From Verrucomicrobiales bacterium (GTDB taxonomy: Bacteria > Verrucomicrobiota > Verrucomicrobiia > Limisphaerales > UBA9464): 42,491 nt of DNA. The stretch's first letter is position 1. Every line of letters begins with the position of its first letter. A program made the position numbers and the translations under genes. A model generated the notes under the pieces. That model was not told the origin of the DNA and made no database searches. It saw only the letters and a list, made by a program, of their open reading frames with translations. Location of the stretch: assembly GCA_027490985.1 (NCBI GenBank), contig JAIXXC010000155.1:1-42491 (forward strand), in the 5' to 3' direction. Below, piece after piece: positions 27,507 through 37,241 of this stretch.

Positions 27507-30500
27507 TCAGTCGCGGTACTGGAATTCGGAACTGGCCAACAGCACCTGGCACCAGGAGGTCCATCGATCGGCCGAATCGGGCGGGGCCGCCGTGGTGGCC
27601 GCTCCGGTGAGAAAACCCACAGCACGGGCTTGCTCGGCCGGATCGGGCGTTCGACCCAGAACCCGCTCATAGGCCCAGGCCACCCGCTGGGCCACCGAAG
27701 CCCGCTGGCCGGACCCGAGATCCCCGGCGAGGGCGCGCGCCTGCTCCTTGACCCACGGGCTGTTCATCCAGAATAGGGCCTGATGGGACACTACCGTAGG
27801 GGTCCGGCGGGCGACGCCCACGCTGGGATTGGCGAAATCGAACAGCGTCAACACGTCGTATACGCGGTCCCGCACCACGGGCAGATACACCGTGCGGCGG
27901 CGGGACGACTCCGACACCTCGTCCTGAGGAGTGTATTCGTCGTTCTTCCACGAGACCAGCGTCCCCCCGAGGCTGCGGTCCAACCGACCCGAGACGGCCA
28001 AGACCCCGTCGCGGATCATCTCGGCCTCCAGACGCTGCCGCGGATGGTGCCACAACCACCGGTTTTCAGGATCCGTTTCGGGGCCTTTGGGATCGGCGCG
28101 GATCCGTCCGGCCTGCCGCCAGGTCGCGCTGGCAAGGATCTGCCGGTGCAGTCGTTTGAGATCCCAACCCTGGTCCACGAAGTCCCGCGCCAACCAGTCC
28201 AACAGTCCGGGGTGGGTGGGTGCGTCTCCCCGCGTTCCGAAATTGTCGGAACTGCGGACCAAGCCCTGACCGAAGTGGGCCTGCCAGACCCGGTTGACGA
28301 ACACCCGTGCGGTGAGCGGATGGTCGGATCGGGTCAGCCAGTCGGCCAATTCCCAGCGGCCGCTCCGGTGGGCCTCCGGAGTCGGAGCACGCCCCACGCG
28401 GATCGCCTTCGGAAATCCCCGGGGAACCGGGTGGGAGGCCAGTTGAAGATGGCTTCCGCGGATATGGACGGGCAGATCGGCCACCGTGCCCTCGTCCACC
28501 GAAAGCGCGAACTCGGGCACACCCGGGTCTTGTCGCCGTAGAGCCTCCTGCTCCTGCTCGCGCTGGGCCAGGGCCGACCGGACCGACTCCGGGTAGAACG
28601 CCTGGGGATCCTTCGGAAGGGCCAGCACCCCACCCTCACCGAAAACGGCCTCCCGGGCCTCGGCCCACTCGGCCTCGCGGCGCTCGGATTCGCCGACCGG
28701 GTCGAACCCGAATCGAACCACCGCAGGCCACTCGCGGGTACGCTCCGGCCTTTCAAAAGCCTCCTTCACCCGCTCCGGGGTCCAGACCTCCGCGGACAGC
28801 AGCACCTCATCCAGACGCCCCTTGAAGTGCACATAGCCGTCGGGCCGACGAGCCAGCGCAAAGCGGCCGACCCCGGGCACCCGAGCGCGCCCCACCTCGA
28901 GTTGTCCCTCGGGGCTTCCATCCACGAACAGACGCAGGCTCTTTCCATCGTAGGTGGCCACGAGGTGGTGCCATTCGCGCCGCTGGACGGGTCGGGCCGA
29001 GCGGACGGACACCACGCGATCCGGGCCGCCGCCGATGTTCAAATAGGCCATGGGATGCTTCCCATCGAGGACCAGTGCATAGTGTCCCTCGGCCCATTCG
29101 TTGTCGTTCTTCGAGACCAACCAGCGCCGGGAATCGCCCTCCTTCGCGAAGGCATCCACGTAGACCCAGGTCTGAAGCGTCCACTGCTTCGGCTCCAACT
29201 CCGGACTGTGCGGCCGATCCAGATGATTCCGACCGTCGGCCTGGAAACCCGAACCGACCCGTCCCGGGGCCCACCTCGAGCCGTCTCCCGCAGCCTCACC
29301 TCCGGAGCGTCTTGGAGCCAACCAGGTTTCGCGGGCCGGAGCATCCTTCGCGAGCCCCTCCAGCGTGCGCCGCACTCCGGGCGACACCCCCGGGCCCAGC
29401 CACCACTGTTTCCAACGCCCCTCGAGGGTGTTGGTGGCGACGCGCCTGGAAGGGTCGTTCCACTGGGGCAGGTCACGGACCAGCGCCGTCTGCCAGTCCC
29501 GAAGCAACCCGTCGTTGGCCGCCCGGATCGCGGCTTCGTGTTCCTGCTTCAAGCGCGCCGATGTGGCCTGGTGTTTCTCGATGGCCGACATCCGCTCGGC
29601 ACCGGTGATCCGGCGTTCGTTGAACTTGGAGACGAAGGCGAGATTCTCGAGAGTCTTGGTGCTGCGGAAGATCCCGGCCAAGGCGTAGTAATCCTCGGCG
29701 CTGACCGGATCGAATTTATGATCGTGGCACCGGGCGCAGCTCAGGGTGAGCCCCAGAAAGGCCCGCCCCACGACATCGATCTGCTCATCCACCAGGTCCA
29801 TGACCAATTTGGGCTTGTCCTGCTCGGCCAGCATCTTCGGCCCCAGGACCAGGAACCCGGTGGCGACCCACCGGTCGAAACGCGCCGCCTCGGACACGCC
29901 CGCCGCCGGCAACAAATCCCCGGCCAACTGCTCCCGCACGAAGTGATCGTAAGGCTGGTTGGCATTGAAGGAGCGGATCACCCAATCGCGGTACCGCCAC
30001 GCATTGGCCATCACCTTGTTCTCATCCTGACCGTTGGTATCGGCGTAGCGGGCCAAGTCCAGCCACCAGCGTCCCCACCGCTCGCCGTAGGCCGGCGAGG
30101 CCAAGAACCGTTCGACCATGCGCTCGAAGGCCTCGGGAGCCGAGTCCGAGAGATAGGTGGCCACCTCGCTCGGGGTCGGAGGAAGGCCGGTCAGATCCCA
30201 GGCCACCCGCCGGATCAGGAGATGCCGTTCGGCTTCGGGAGCCCGATGCAGTCCCTGGCGGTGCAGGGCCTCATCGATGAAACGGTCGATGGGATGCCTC
30301 GAGTCGCTCACGCCCGGACTCGGCGGGGGCACCGGCGGCGCGACCACGGGCCGCAACGACCACAACGTCGGGGCTGGCGCGGTCGACGCGGTCGGTGAGG
30401 ATGCCGTCTGGCCGGACACCGGCTTCACCCAGAGCAGAAGGCCGTATACTGCAATCCACCCAAGCCGGGGCGATTCGGGTGTTAAGCACTTGATGACGTG

Positions 30501-30698
30501 GCGAATCCTTTCGCAAGACGAGGCTAGAGCGAGGCGCGGGCCCGGTGAAGGGCGGTCACGAGAGACCCACGAAGCGCGTGCTGAAGACGAAGCCGACAGC
30601 ACGAGCGGTCCCGCTGAATCGTTCCGGCCAAGTCCGCCCCAGTGGCGGAGCGCCGTGATGACGCCCCCAACGCTTTGGATGGAAAGCCGCAAGCCCAT
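27507..30698 (-). CDS. PSCyt2/PSD1 (DUF1549-DUF1553) protein with an internal LamG domain
   Basis: The frame has 1063 codons from the ATG at 30698, but the first ~65 residues look non-coding; a hydrophobic export signal appears only at ~78-95 (LGWIAVYGLLLW). No ATG, GTG or TTG lies in a good place before it. An ATT at 30504-30506 would give a 999-residue protein with a normal signal peptide, so the start is uncertain. PSCyt2 spans ~130-350 (HPIDRFIDEALHRQGL, RVAWDLTGLPPTPSEV, and CARCHDHKFDP with a CxxCH haem-like motif). A LamG/concanavalin domain lies at ~475-640. PSD1 occupies ~790-1040 (HPLTARVFVNRVWQAHFG, FGTRGDAPTHPGLLDWLA). The cytochrome-like PSCyt1 module that often precedes is absent. 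It is cotranscribed with the DUF1501 gene. Confidence 0.9.
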   Translation of the reverse strand: MGLRLSIQSVGGVITALRHWGGLGRNDSAGPLVLSASSSARASWVSRDRPSPGPRLALASSCERIRHVIKCLTPESPRLGWIAVYGLLLWVKPVSGQTASSPTASTAPAPTLWSLRPVVAPPVPPPSPGVSDSRHPIDRFIDEALHRQGLHRAPEAERHLLIRRVAWDLTGLPPTPSEVATYLSDSAPEAFERMVERFLASPAYGERWGRWWLDLARYADTNGQDENKVMANAWRYRDWVIRSFNANQPYDHFVREQLAGDLLPAAGVSEAARFDRWVATGFLVLGPKMLAEQDKPKLVMDLVDEQIDVVGRAFLGLTLSCARCHDHKFDPVSAEDYYALAGIFRSTKTLENLAFVSKFNERRITGAERMSAIEKHQATSARLKQEHEAAIRAANDGLLRDWQTALVRDLPQWNDPSRRVATNTLEGRWKQWWLGPGVSPGVRRTLEGLAKDAPARETWLAPRRSGGEAAGDGSRWAPGRVGSGFQADGRNHLDRPHSPELEPKQWTLQTWVYVDAFAKEGDSRRWLVSKNDNEWAEGHYALVLDGKHPMAYLNIGGGPDRVVSVRSARPVQRREWHHLVATYDGKSLRLFVDGSPEGQLEVGRARVPGVGRFALARRPDGYVHFKGRLDEVLLSAEVWTPERVKEAFERPERTREWPAVVRFGFDPVGESERREAEWAEAREAVFGEGGVLALPKDPQAFYPESVRSALAQREQEQEALRRQDPGVPEFALSVDEGTVADLPVHIRGSHLQLASHPVPRGFPKAIRVGRAPTPEAHRSGRWELADWLTRSDHPLTARVFVNRVWQAHFGQGLVRSSDNFGTRGDAPTHPGLLDWLARDFVDQGWDLKRLHRQILASATWRQAGRIRADPKGPETDPENRWLWHHPRQRLEAEMIRDGVLAVSGRLDRSLGGTLVSWKNDEYTPQDEVSESSRRRTVYLPVVRDRVYDVLTLFDFANPSVGVARRTPTVVSHQALFWMNSPWVKEQARALAGDLGSGQRASVAQRVAWAYERVLGRTPDPAEQARAVGFLTGAATTAAPPDSADRWTSWCQVLLASSEFQYRD

Positions 30699-30887
30699 GG
30701 TATCTGCTCCTGACTATGCGGCCCCGCCCGCCTTCCGGCCAAGCCCCGTCTGCAGGCTCTTCTGTGCCTGAGGATCCGCCCTCCGTGTTCCGGATCGGCG
30801 TACGATGACCGCCCCGCCGGCGGGATGGGCCTTGATCTGCGGATCGGATAGGTCGAGCGTTGTGGTCCCATAACCGAATCGCTCCCC

Positions 30888-31910
30888 ATGCCCACCCCTC
30901 TCCGCCTCGGAATCATCGGCACCGGATTCATCGCAGATGTCATCGCTCAGGCCTTGCGCGGCACGCGTGAGGTCGAGTTGGCCGCGGTCGCCAGTCGCCG
31001 GATCGAGACGGCCACGGCCTTCGCCGCAAAGCACGGATCGGTGCCGGTCTTCGAATCCGGCCAATCGCTCATCTCATCGGGCACGGTCGACGCCGTCTAC
31101 GTGGCCACCCCCACGGCGGCCCGCGAACCGTTCTGCCTGGCGGCGGCGGCCCGCGGCTTGTCGGTGCTGGCCGACAAACCCTTCTTGAACCGCGATTCGG
31201 TCCTGAAGATCACCGACGCTTGCACCCGGGCCGGCGTGGCGTTCCTCGACGGCACGCATTTCACCCACCATCCGCGGACACGGGCTGTCCGTGAGGCGCT
31301 GCCCGAGAAGACCGGGCCCCTGCAGGGATTGCGGACCTCGTTCTTCTTCCCGGCCCTGGACCGGAACAACATCCGGCTCCGCCCCGACCAGGAGCCCACC
31401 GGGGCCATCGGTGACATGGCCTGGTATTCCATGCGGGCCATTGTCGAATACTCCGGCAGCGAGGCTCCGGTCGCCGAGTGCCGCAGTTGGGCCCAGCGGG
31501 ATCCGGTGACCGGTGGCTGGATCCGTGGAACCGGTTTCATCCGCCTGAGCGACGGATTCACCGCGACCTGGGATGCGGGCTACACGGTCGGAGCCTGCCT
31601 CATGGACCTGGACCTGATGGGCAGCCGCGGAGTGATTTCCATCGACGACTTCGTGCTCGATTGGGACGGCGGCTTCGGCGCTCCCGACACGACCCGCCCC
31701 GTGGGATTCACCCACCGCTTCGGCATGGCCAATCCGGCGAGCTGGGTCCGTACCGAGACCCCATCGCCGCTGCGCCAATCCACCCGCATGTTGGAAGCCT
31801 TCGCCCAGCTGACCCGGGATCCCCGGGGGCCCGCGGTGACCGCCAGCATCCAAAGAAGTCTCAGAACCCAGGAACTGGTCGACGCCCTGGTCGCCTCGCT
31901 GCGCGATTGA
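30888..31910 (+). CDS. Gfo/Idh/MocA-family oxidoreductase (second copy)
   Basis: The protein has 340 residues and no signal peptide. The Rossmann domain has LGIIGTGFIADVIA (7-20) and DAVYVATPTAAREPF. The family EKP motif is ADKPF here (95-99), still with the catalytic Lys97. The C-terminal domain shows GAIGDMAWYSMRAI where dehydrogenases of this family place substrate-binding residues, and GFTHRFGM later. It is not closely related to the copy at 17914 judging by eye. Substrate unknown; probably a sugar or cyclitol dehydrogenase. It is followed after 36 bases by the DUF985 cupin gene, so the two may share a transcript. The 189 bp upstream hold no gene. Confidence 0.9.
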   Translation: MPTPLRLGIIGTGFIADVIAQALRGTREVELAAVASRRIETATAFAAKHGSVPVFESGQSLISSGTVDAVYVATPTAAREPFCLAAAARGLSVLADKPFLNRDSVLKITDACTRAGVAFLDGTHFTHHPRTRAVREALPEKTGPLQGLRTSFFFPALDRNNIRLRPDQEPTGAIGDMAWYSMRAIVEYSGSEAPVAECRSWAQRDPVTGGWIRGTGFIRLSDGFTATWDAGYTVGACLMDLDLMGSRGVISIDDFVLDWDGGFGAPDTTRPVGFTHRFGMANPASWVRTETPSPLRQSTRMLEAFAQLTRDPRGPAVTASIQRSLRTQELVDALVASLRD

Positions 31911-31946
31911 ACCCGGGATTTCCCGAATCGAACCGACTCGTTTCCC

Positions 31947-32459
31947 ATGAACCCCGTCATCCAAGCCCTCATCGAACGGTATCGACTGGAACCGCTGCCG
32001 GTCGAAGGCACGTTGTTTGTCCAATCCTATCGGACGGCCCTCGAACTGCAGCCGGGGCGACCAGCGGGAACCGCCATGATCGGACTGTATTGCGAGGAAC
32101 CGTTGAGCCACTCGCTCTTCCACCGCCTGACCCTCGATGAGGTCTGGCACTTCTACAGCGGTGATCCATTCCGACTCATCCTCCTGAAGCCCGACGGCTC
32201 CACCGAAGACGTGATTCTGGGTCCGGATCCGACCCGGGGGCACCACTGCCAGGTGGTCGTCCCGGCCGGAGTCTGGCAGGCCGCTCACCTCATCACCGGA
32301 GGCACCCACGCCCTGTACGGCTGCACCCTCTCCCCGGGCTACACCCCCGACATCTTCGAAGGCGGCACACGGAAGGCCCTTTTGGCGGCCTATCCGTCGC
32401 GACAGAGCGACATCGAGCGGTTTGCGTGTCGGGATCACGAGACACGGATGCCCGTGTAA
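31947..32459 (+). CDS. DUF985 (cupin_5) family protein
   Basis: The 170-residue protein is a single cupin barrel of the DUF985 family. Landmarks are LIERYRLEPLPVEG near the start, IGLYCEEPLSHSLFHRLTLD, DEVWHFYSGDPFRLILLKP in the middle, VVVPAGVWQAAHL and YGCTLSPGY near the end. The family has no firmly assigned function; it is related to sugar-isomerase-like cupins. It starts 36 bases after the Gfo/Idh gene, which suggests a role in the same small-molecule pathway; that is inference. No Shine-Dalgarno sequence is seen before the ATG. Confidence 0.88.
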   Translation: MNPVIQALIERYRLEPLPVEGTLFVQSYRTALELQPGRPAGTAMIGLYCEEPLSHSLFHRLTLDEVWHFYSGDPFRLILLKPDGSTEDVILGPDPTRGHHCQVVVPAGVWQAAHLITGGTHALYGCTLSPGYTPDIFEGGTRKALLAAYPSRQSDIERFACRDHETRMPV

Positions 32460-32614
32460 CCGGCACTCCACCGGGTCCGTCTCTTCTGATCGTGCCCATT
32501 GACCCGGTCCGGATTTCAGGGATTTTCCCCCGGTACCGATCCTTTCAAGGTTCTCCACCGCCCCGGCCGAAGTCGCCCGCGGAGATTGCGGGCTCCCAAG
32601 GACACGGTCTGATC

Positions 32615-35458
32615 ATGAACGCACTCCTCCCGCGGTGGATTCCCGGACTCGGTTGGTTGGCCTGGCTCTGCCTGATGCTGTCGGGTGGTGCCGTGGAACT
32701 CCCCTCGAAGGTGAGCACCTCGCCGGCTCCGACCCGCGCCAAGGCCATCGCGGTGAGCGCGCTGAAGGCCCTGCCCCCGCAGGTCACTCGGCGCTTGAGC
32801 GCTCCCGACCTCGCTGTCGTGCGGGCCGAAGACGCCTTGGACCGGCAACAAAACGCCAAAGGTCGGGCCCGTGTGGGGATCCGACGGCTGCTGGACGATC
32901 CGATCCGGGTCTTGGGAGGCAAATCCCCCTGGATATCCCTCCCGGACGGCACTCGCGTGTGGAGTGCCCGCATCGAATCGGACGAGGCGTTCGGCTTGCG
33001 GCTGCATCTCGAATCGCTGCACCTGCCCGAGGGGACCGAACTCCGGATCTTCAATGCCGACGACCCGACCGAACTCCAAGGCCCCTTCACAGCCGAAACG
33101 CTCGGCGATCGCGACGAGCTCTGGACTCCCAGTGTGTTCGGCGCGGCGGTGGTGCTCGAGTGCCGGGTGGCCGGTGGAACCCCGCTTCCATCGTTCCGCG
33201 TCACCGAACTCACGCATCGGTATGTGCGCCTGGGTGAAGACCCCGCCACCAAGGCCGGCGCATCCACGGCCGAGGCCAAGACCGCCGCGAGCTGCAATAT
33301 CGACGTCAGCTGCGAACCGGCCTGGGCCACGACCTCGCATGCCGTGGCCGGGATCGGCTCGGTCGGAGTGGTCGGAGAACTCTTCTGCACCGGATGCCTG
33401 CTGAATGATCTGAACGAGGCGCCCAAGACCGATTACTTCCTGACGGCCGCCCATTGCATCACCAGTCAGTCCGAGGCCGACACGGCCGAATTCTACTGGG
33501 ACTACCAGACCGCCAGCTGCAAGAGCTTCATCCCCAATCCGGCCACCGTGCCGCGCACGGTCGGGGGCGCGAGCATCCTGTCGACCAAGAGCCGCGGCAC
33601 GGGCAACGACCACTGCTTCCTCCGGCTTCACGGATCGGTTCCCGCCGGGGTCACCTATGCCGGTTGGAATTCCGATTCCCCGGCAGCCGCCGAAAGCTTG
33701 GCGTGCATCCACCATCCGCAGGGCGATTACAAGCGCATCAGCATCGGTGTGACCCAGGGCGAGAACGCCAATTTCCGCACCGTGCGCTGGCTCCGGGGAG
33801 TCACCGAGGTCGGAAGCTCCGGATCACCGCTCTTCAATGCCAAGCAGCAGGTGATCGGACAGCTCTTCGGCGGCGATTCGGATTGTTCGAACATCGACCC
33901 CTCTCAGCAGATCGATGAGTACGGCCGCTTCAACGTCACCTTTCCGACGGTGCGGCGCTGGTTGCTCAATGAACCGGTCACAGTGCCCGCCAATGACGCC
34001 TTCATCGCGGCCCAGGAGCTGACGGGCGATCGAGGCTCGGTTTCCGGAAGCACGGTCAACGCCTCGCGCGAAACCGGCGAACCCGACCATGGCCAAAGCG
34101 GTGGTCGCAACTCCGTCTGGTATCAGTGGAGCGCCCCCTTCTCGGGCGTGGTGACCTTCGAAACGATGGGCAGCGACTTCGACACCGCCTTGGGGGTCTA
34201 CCTGGGCGATTCGCTCACCGGGTTGATCCGGGTGGCCGGCAATGACGATTGGGAACTGGGTCAAACCACCAGCCGGGTCGGTTTCGAGGTGGCTGCCGGA
34301 ACGCGCTATCGCCTCGCGGTGGACGGCCGTGATGGTGCTCAAGGCACCGTCCAACTGGCTTGGCGGCCGGGCGGCATCGCGACTCCCCCACCCAACGACC
34401 TCTTCACCAACGCGATCGTCACGGTCGGTTTCGGAGGGGTGTACCACGCGAGCAATCGGGGTTTCACCCGAGAACCGTTGGAACCCTCCCACGCCGGCGG
34501 AACCGGCCAACGCTCGGCCTGGTGGCGCTGGACGGCCCCCATCTCCGGACCCACGGTCATCAACACGGTGGACAGCAGCTTCGACACGCTGTTGGCCGTG
34601 TACATCGGCAATTCGGTCTCCACGTTGCGACGGGTCGCCGAGAATGACGACATCGATCCCACCCTCGACAAGGTCCAGAGCGAGGTGAGTTTCGGAGCGA
34701 CGGCCGGCGTCACCTACTTCATCGCGGTCGATGGTTTCAGCGACGGAACCCTCCAAGAAGAAGGCTCCATCCGCCTCGACATCTCCCAGAAAGGCGGCCA
34801 ACCCAGCGGCAACAACCAGTTCGCCAATGCCACCGCGATCTCCGGAGCCCGGGGAGCCGCGACCGCCAACAATCTGCGTTTCACCCGCGAGACCGGCGAA
34901 CCCTCCCATGGCGGCATCCGGGGCGGGCGGTCGGCGTGGTGGCACTGGACGGCGCCCGCCGATGGGCTCGTCCGCTTCGAGACCACCGGTTCGGCCTTCG
35001 ACACCCTGTTGGCGGTCTACACGGGCGATGCGGTCAACGCCTTGAAGTTGGTGGCTGAAAACGACGACATCATCTCGGGCGACGTCTGGCAGAGCCGTCT
35101 GGAGTTCGAAGCCAAGAAAGACACGCGCTACCGCATCGCGGTCGATGGTTTCTACGATGCCGGGCCGCCGGTCATCCAAGACGAAGGAAACATCCGCCTC
35201 GCCTGGGAACAAGCATCGCCCGTCCCGCCGTTTGCCATCACGGCCAATCGGGCCCCTGACGGACGATTCGAAGTCCGCCTGAACTCGGTGTCCGGAGTCC
35301 GATACGCGCTCGAGAAAGTCGGCGACCTGGTGACGCTGCCGGCCATCCCTTGGACCCGGATCGCCACGGCCGACGGCAACGGGGCCGAACTGGTGCTCCA
35401 GGACGCCGATCCGGTCGGCGCGCAAACCGGCTACTTCCGGGTGGTGACGGTGCCTTGA
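32615..35458 (+). CDS. Secreted trypsin-like serine endopeptidase with three C-terminal repeats
   Basis: The protein has 947 residues. The ATG at 32615 begins a signal peptide (MNALLPRWIPGLGWLAWLCL). A propeptide-like region precedes the protease domain at ~225-450, which resembles lysyl endopeptidase: catalytic His280 in LTAAHC, Asp332 in GNDHCFLRL and Ser402 in VGSSGSPLF, with paired Cys (CNIDVSC, FCTGC, DSDC). Three repeats of ~130 residues follow (from 33986, 34388 and 34805), each with PxND-type opening, WYQW/WWRW/WWHW, FDT(A/L)L(G/A)VY and RY(R)LAVDG-like strands, as in pre-peptidase C-terminal domains. The last ~75 residues end in GYFRVVTVP, like the C-terminus of the CotH protein. It probably degrades extracellular protein. 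An AAGGA lies 12 bases before the ATG. Confidence 0.9.
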   Translation: MNALLPRWIPGLGWLAWLCLMLSGGAVELPSKVSTSPAPTRAKAIAVSALKALPPQVTRRLSAPDLAVVRAEDALDRQQNAKGRARVGIRRLLDDPIRVLGGKSPWISLPDGTRVWSARIESDEAFGLRLHLESLHLPEGTELRIFNADDPTELQGPFTAETLGDRDELWTPSVFGAAVVLECRVAGGTPLPSFRVTELTHRYVRLGEDPATKAGASTAEAKTAASCNIDVSCEPAWATTSHAVAGIGSVGVVGELFCTGCLLNDLNEAPKTDYFLTAAHCITSQSEADTAEFYWDYQTASCKSFIPNPATVPRTVGGASILSTKSRGTGNDHCFLRLHGSVPAGVTYAGWNSDSPAAAESLACIHHPQGDYKRISIGVTQGENANFRTVRWLRGVTEVGSSGSPLFNAKQQVIGQLFGGDSDCSNIDPSQQIDEYGRFNVTFPTVRRWLLNEPVTVPANDAFIAAQELTGDRGSVSGSTVNASRETGEPDHGQSGGRNSVWYQWSAPFSGVVTFETMGSDFDTALGVYLGDSLTGLIRVAGNDDWELGQTTSRVGFEVAAGTRYRLAVDGRDGAQGTVQLAWRPGGIATPPPNDLFTNAIVTVGFGGVYHASNRGFTREPLEPSHAGGTGQRSAWWRWTAPISGPTVINTVDSSFDTLLAVYIGNSVSTLRRVAENDDIDPTLDKVQSEVSFGATAGVTYFIAVDGFSDGTLQEEGSIRLDISQKGGQPSGNNQFANATAISGARGAATANNLRFTRETGEPSHGGIRGGRSAWWHWTAPADGLVRFETTGSAFDTLLAVYTGDAVNALKLVAENDDIISGDVWQSRLEFEAKKDTRYRIAVDGFYDAGPPVIQDEGNIRLAWEQASPVPPFAITANRAPDGRFEVRLNSVSGVRYALEKVGDLVTLPAIPWTRIATADGNGAELVLQDADPVGAQTGYFRVVTVP
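33986..35212 (+). repeat. Three tandem ~130-residue repeats inside the serine endopeptidase
   Basis: Repeat units span about 33986-34366, 34388-34783 and 34805-35212. Shared landmarks are an ND/NN-F opening, a (F/R)xRE(T/P)xEP(D/S)H(G/A) segment, a W(Y/W)xW(S/T)AP strand, FDT(A/L)L(G/A)VY(L/I/T)G(D/N), V(A)xNDD and a final Y(R/F)(L/I)AVDG strand. The second and third are the closest pair, suggesting the more recent duplication. Confidence 0.8.
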
Positions 35459-35477
35459 TTGGACCAGACTGGAGGGC

Positions 35478-37241
35478 GTGAGTCTCACAGGCACTCCACC
35501 TGAGACGGCTTCGGCGACGACGCCGGGGCCGTTCCGGCTGCTGCTTCAGGTCAACGCGTTGTCGCTCGGGCGCAAGGTGCTGGCGTTGCGTCAGAAATCG
35601 CGTCTGTGGGTGGCTGTGATCGGACTGTTCCTCGTGGGCTATGCGGCCATGGCCTACGGTCTGTTCTTCCAGGGACTGAAGTTCCTGTCGCGCTTTCCGG
35701 GCCTCGGTGGGCTCCTGGTCGAGCGGCTGCTCTTCCTGCTCTTCGCCTGCCTCTTCGGCCTGCTGCTGCTGAGCAACCTGGTGATCAGCTATTCCAATTT
35801 CTTCAGGAACCGGGAATCCGAGTTTCTCCTGCCGCTGCCCATCCCTCCCGAGACCCTCTTCCGGTGGAAATTCGTGGAGTCGGTGATGCTGGCCTCCTGG
35901 GCCTTCCTCTTCCTCATCGCGCCGCTGCTGCTGGCCTACGGGCGGGTGTATCAGGTGGGCTGGCACTTCTACCCCATGACCGGCGTGCTGGTCGCCCTCT
36001 TCATCGTGCTCCCCGGGGTGGCCGGCTCCGGATTCTCGCTCCTGCTGGCCCGCTACCTGGACCGTCGACTGTTCCAGACCGTGCTCCTCGCGACCCTGGC
36101 CACGGTGATCGGGCTGGTCGTCTGGCGGACCCGCCCCACGGTGGTGACCGAGGAGATGCTTCTCGAGAACCGCGTTCTCGTGGTGATCGACCGACTCCTC
36201 GACAACACCCGCTTGGTGCAATTCCCGCTGCTGCCCAGCTACTGGCTGAGCTCGGCGGTCCAGAACTGGGTCGAGGGGGCCTTCCGCAGCGCGTTCTTCT
36301 ATGGCGGGGTGTTGCTGAGCTACACCCTCTTCTTCGGGCTGATTTCCCTGACCCGGTTCGGTGCGGTGCTGTACGAGGCCACCAGCTGTGTCCGCAGCCG
36401 GGGATCCCTCCTCGGTCAGTGGGGCTGGGTGCAACGGATCGGCCGTTCTTCCGGAACCCGGGAGGTTCGCGACAGCCTGCTCGAGCGCTGCGTGGCGGCC
36501 ATCCCCGGATTGCCAGGAGATGTCGGGGGCATCCTGGTGAAAGACATCCGCGTTTTCTGGCGCGATACCACCCAGTGGGGCCAGACGCTCATGCTGTTCG
36601 GGCTGCTCACGGTCTACCTGATGAATCTGCGCCACTTCACGCGACAGTCGGATTCGGCGTTCTGGGTCTCCATCACCAGCTTTCTCAATCTGGGAGCCTG
36701 CTCGCTCAACCTGGCCACCATCACCACGCGCTTTGTGTTTCCGCAGTTCTCGCTCGAAGGGCGCCGGGTCTGGCTGATGGGTCTGGCCCCGCTGGGGTTG
36801 GCCCGGGTGGTGTGGTGGAAGTTCCTGACGGCCTCGGTGCTCACCGGCTTCCTGACCTTGGGCCTGACGCTCCTGAGCTGCGGCATGTTGCACCTCGATG
36901 CCGGACGAACGGTGTATTTCACCCTCGCCATCGCCGTGATGACACTCGTCCTCAACGCCCTGTCGGTGGGTCTCGGAACCCTCTACCCCAACTTCACGGA
37001 GACCAACCCGGGCAAGATCGTCAGCGGATTCGGCGGCACCTTCTGCCTCGTCCTGAGCTTCGTCTACATCCTCGGATCGGTGCTGCTGCTGGCCCTGGGC
37101 AGCCCTTGGGGGTGGCGTGGCGAAGAACAGGACCCGACTCGAGCCGGCCTGACCGGTGTCGTGTTCGCGATCGCGTCTCTGGCCGCCGGTGGCATTCCAT
37201 TGCGCCTGGCGCTGCGGCGCGCCGCCACCATGGAACTCTGA
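35478..37241 (+). CDS. Putative ABC exporter permease (polytopic membrane protein)
   Basis: The protein has 587 residues, starting at a GTG 20 bases after the protease stop; GGAGGG stands immediately before it, too close for a normal Shine-Dalgarno spacing. About a dozen hydrophobic helices are visible: for example LWVAVIGLFLVGYAAMAYG (~44-62), LLFLLFACLFGLLLL (~84-98), FLFLIAPLLLAY, LLATLATVIGLVVW, YTLFFGLISL, TLMLFGLLTVYLMNL, VLTGFLTLGLTLLSC and a final GVVFAIASLAAGGI. Conserved soluble parts include RNRESEFLLPLPIPPETLF and VKDIRVFWRDTTQWGQ, as in the putative ABC exporter family. No ATPase gene is adjacent in the window, so the partner is elsewhere. Substrate unknown. The tRNA-Ser gene lies 203 bases downstream. 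Confidence 0.8.
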   Translation: MSLTGTPPETASATTPGPFRLLLQVNALSLGRKVLALRQKSRLWVAVIGLFLVGYAAMAYGLFFQGLKFLSRFPGLGGLLVERLLFLLFACLFGLLLLSNLVISYSNFFRNRESEFLLPLPIPPETLFRWKFVESVMLASWAFLFLIAPLLLAYGRVYQVGWHFYPMTGVLVALFIVLPGVAGSGFSLLLARYLDRRLFQTVLLATLATVIGLVVWRTRPTVVTEEMLLENRVLVVIDRLLDNTRLVQFPLLPSYWLSSAVQNWVEGAFRSAFFYGGVLLSYTLFFGLISLTRFGAVLYEATSCVRSRGSLLGQWGWVQRIGRSSGTREVRDSLLERCVAAIPGLPGDVGGILVKDIRVFWRDTTQWGQTLMLFGLLTVYLMNLRHFTRQSDSAFWVSITSFLNLGACSLNLATITTRFVFPQFSLEGRRVWLMGLAPLGLARVVWWKFLTASVLTGFLTLGLTLLSCGMLHLDAGRTVYFTLAIAVMTLVLNALSVGLGTLYPNFTETNPGKIVSGFGGTFCLVLSFVYILGSVLLLALGSPWGWRGEEQDPTRAGLTGVVFAIASLAAGGIPLRLALRRAATMEL

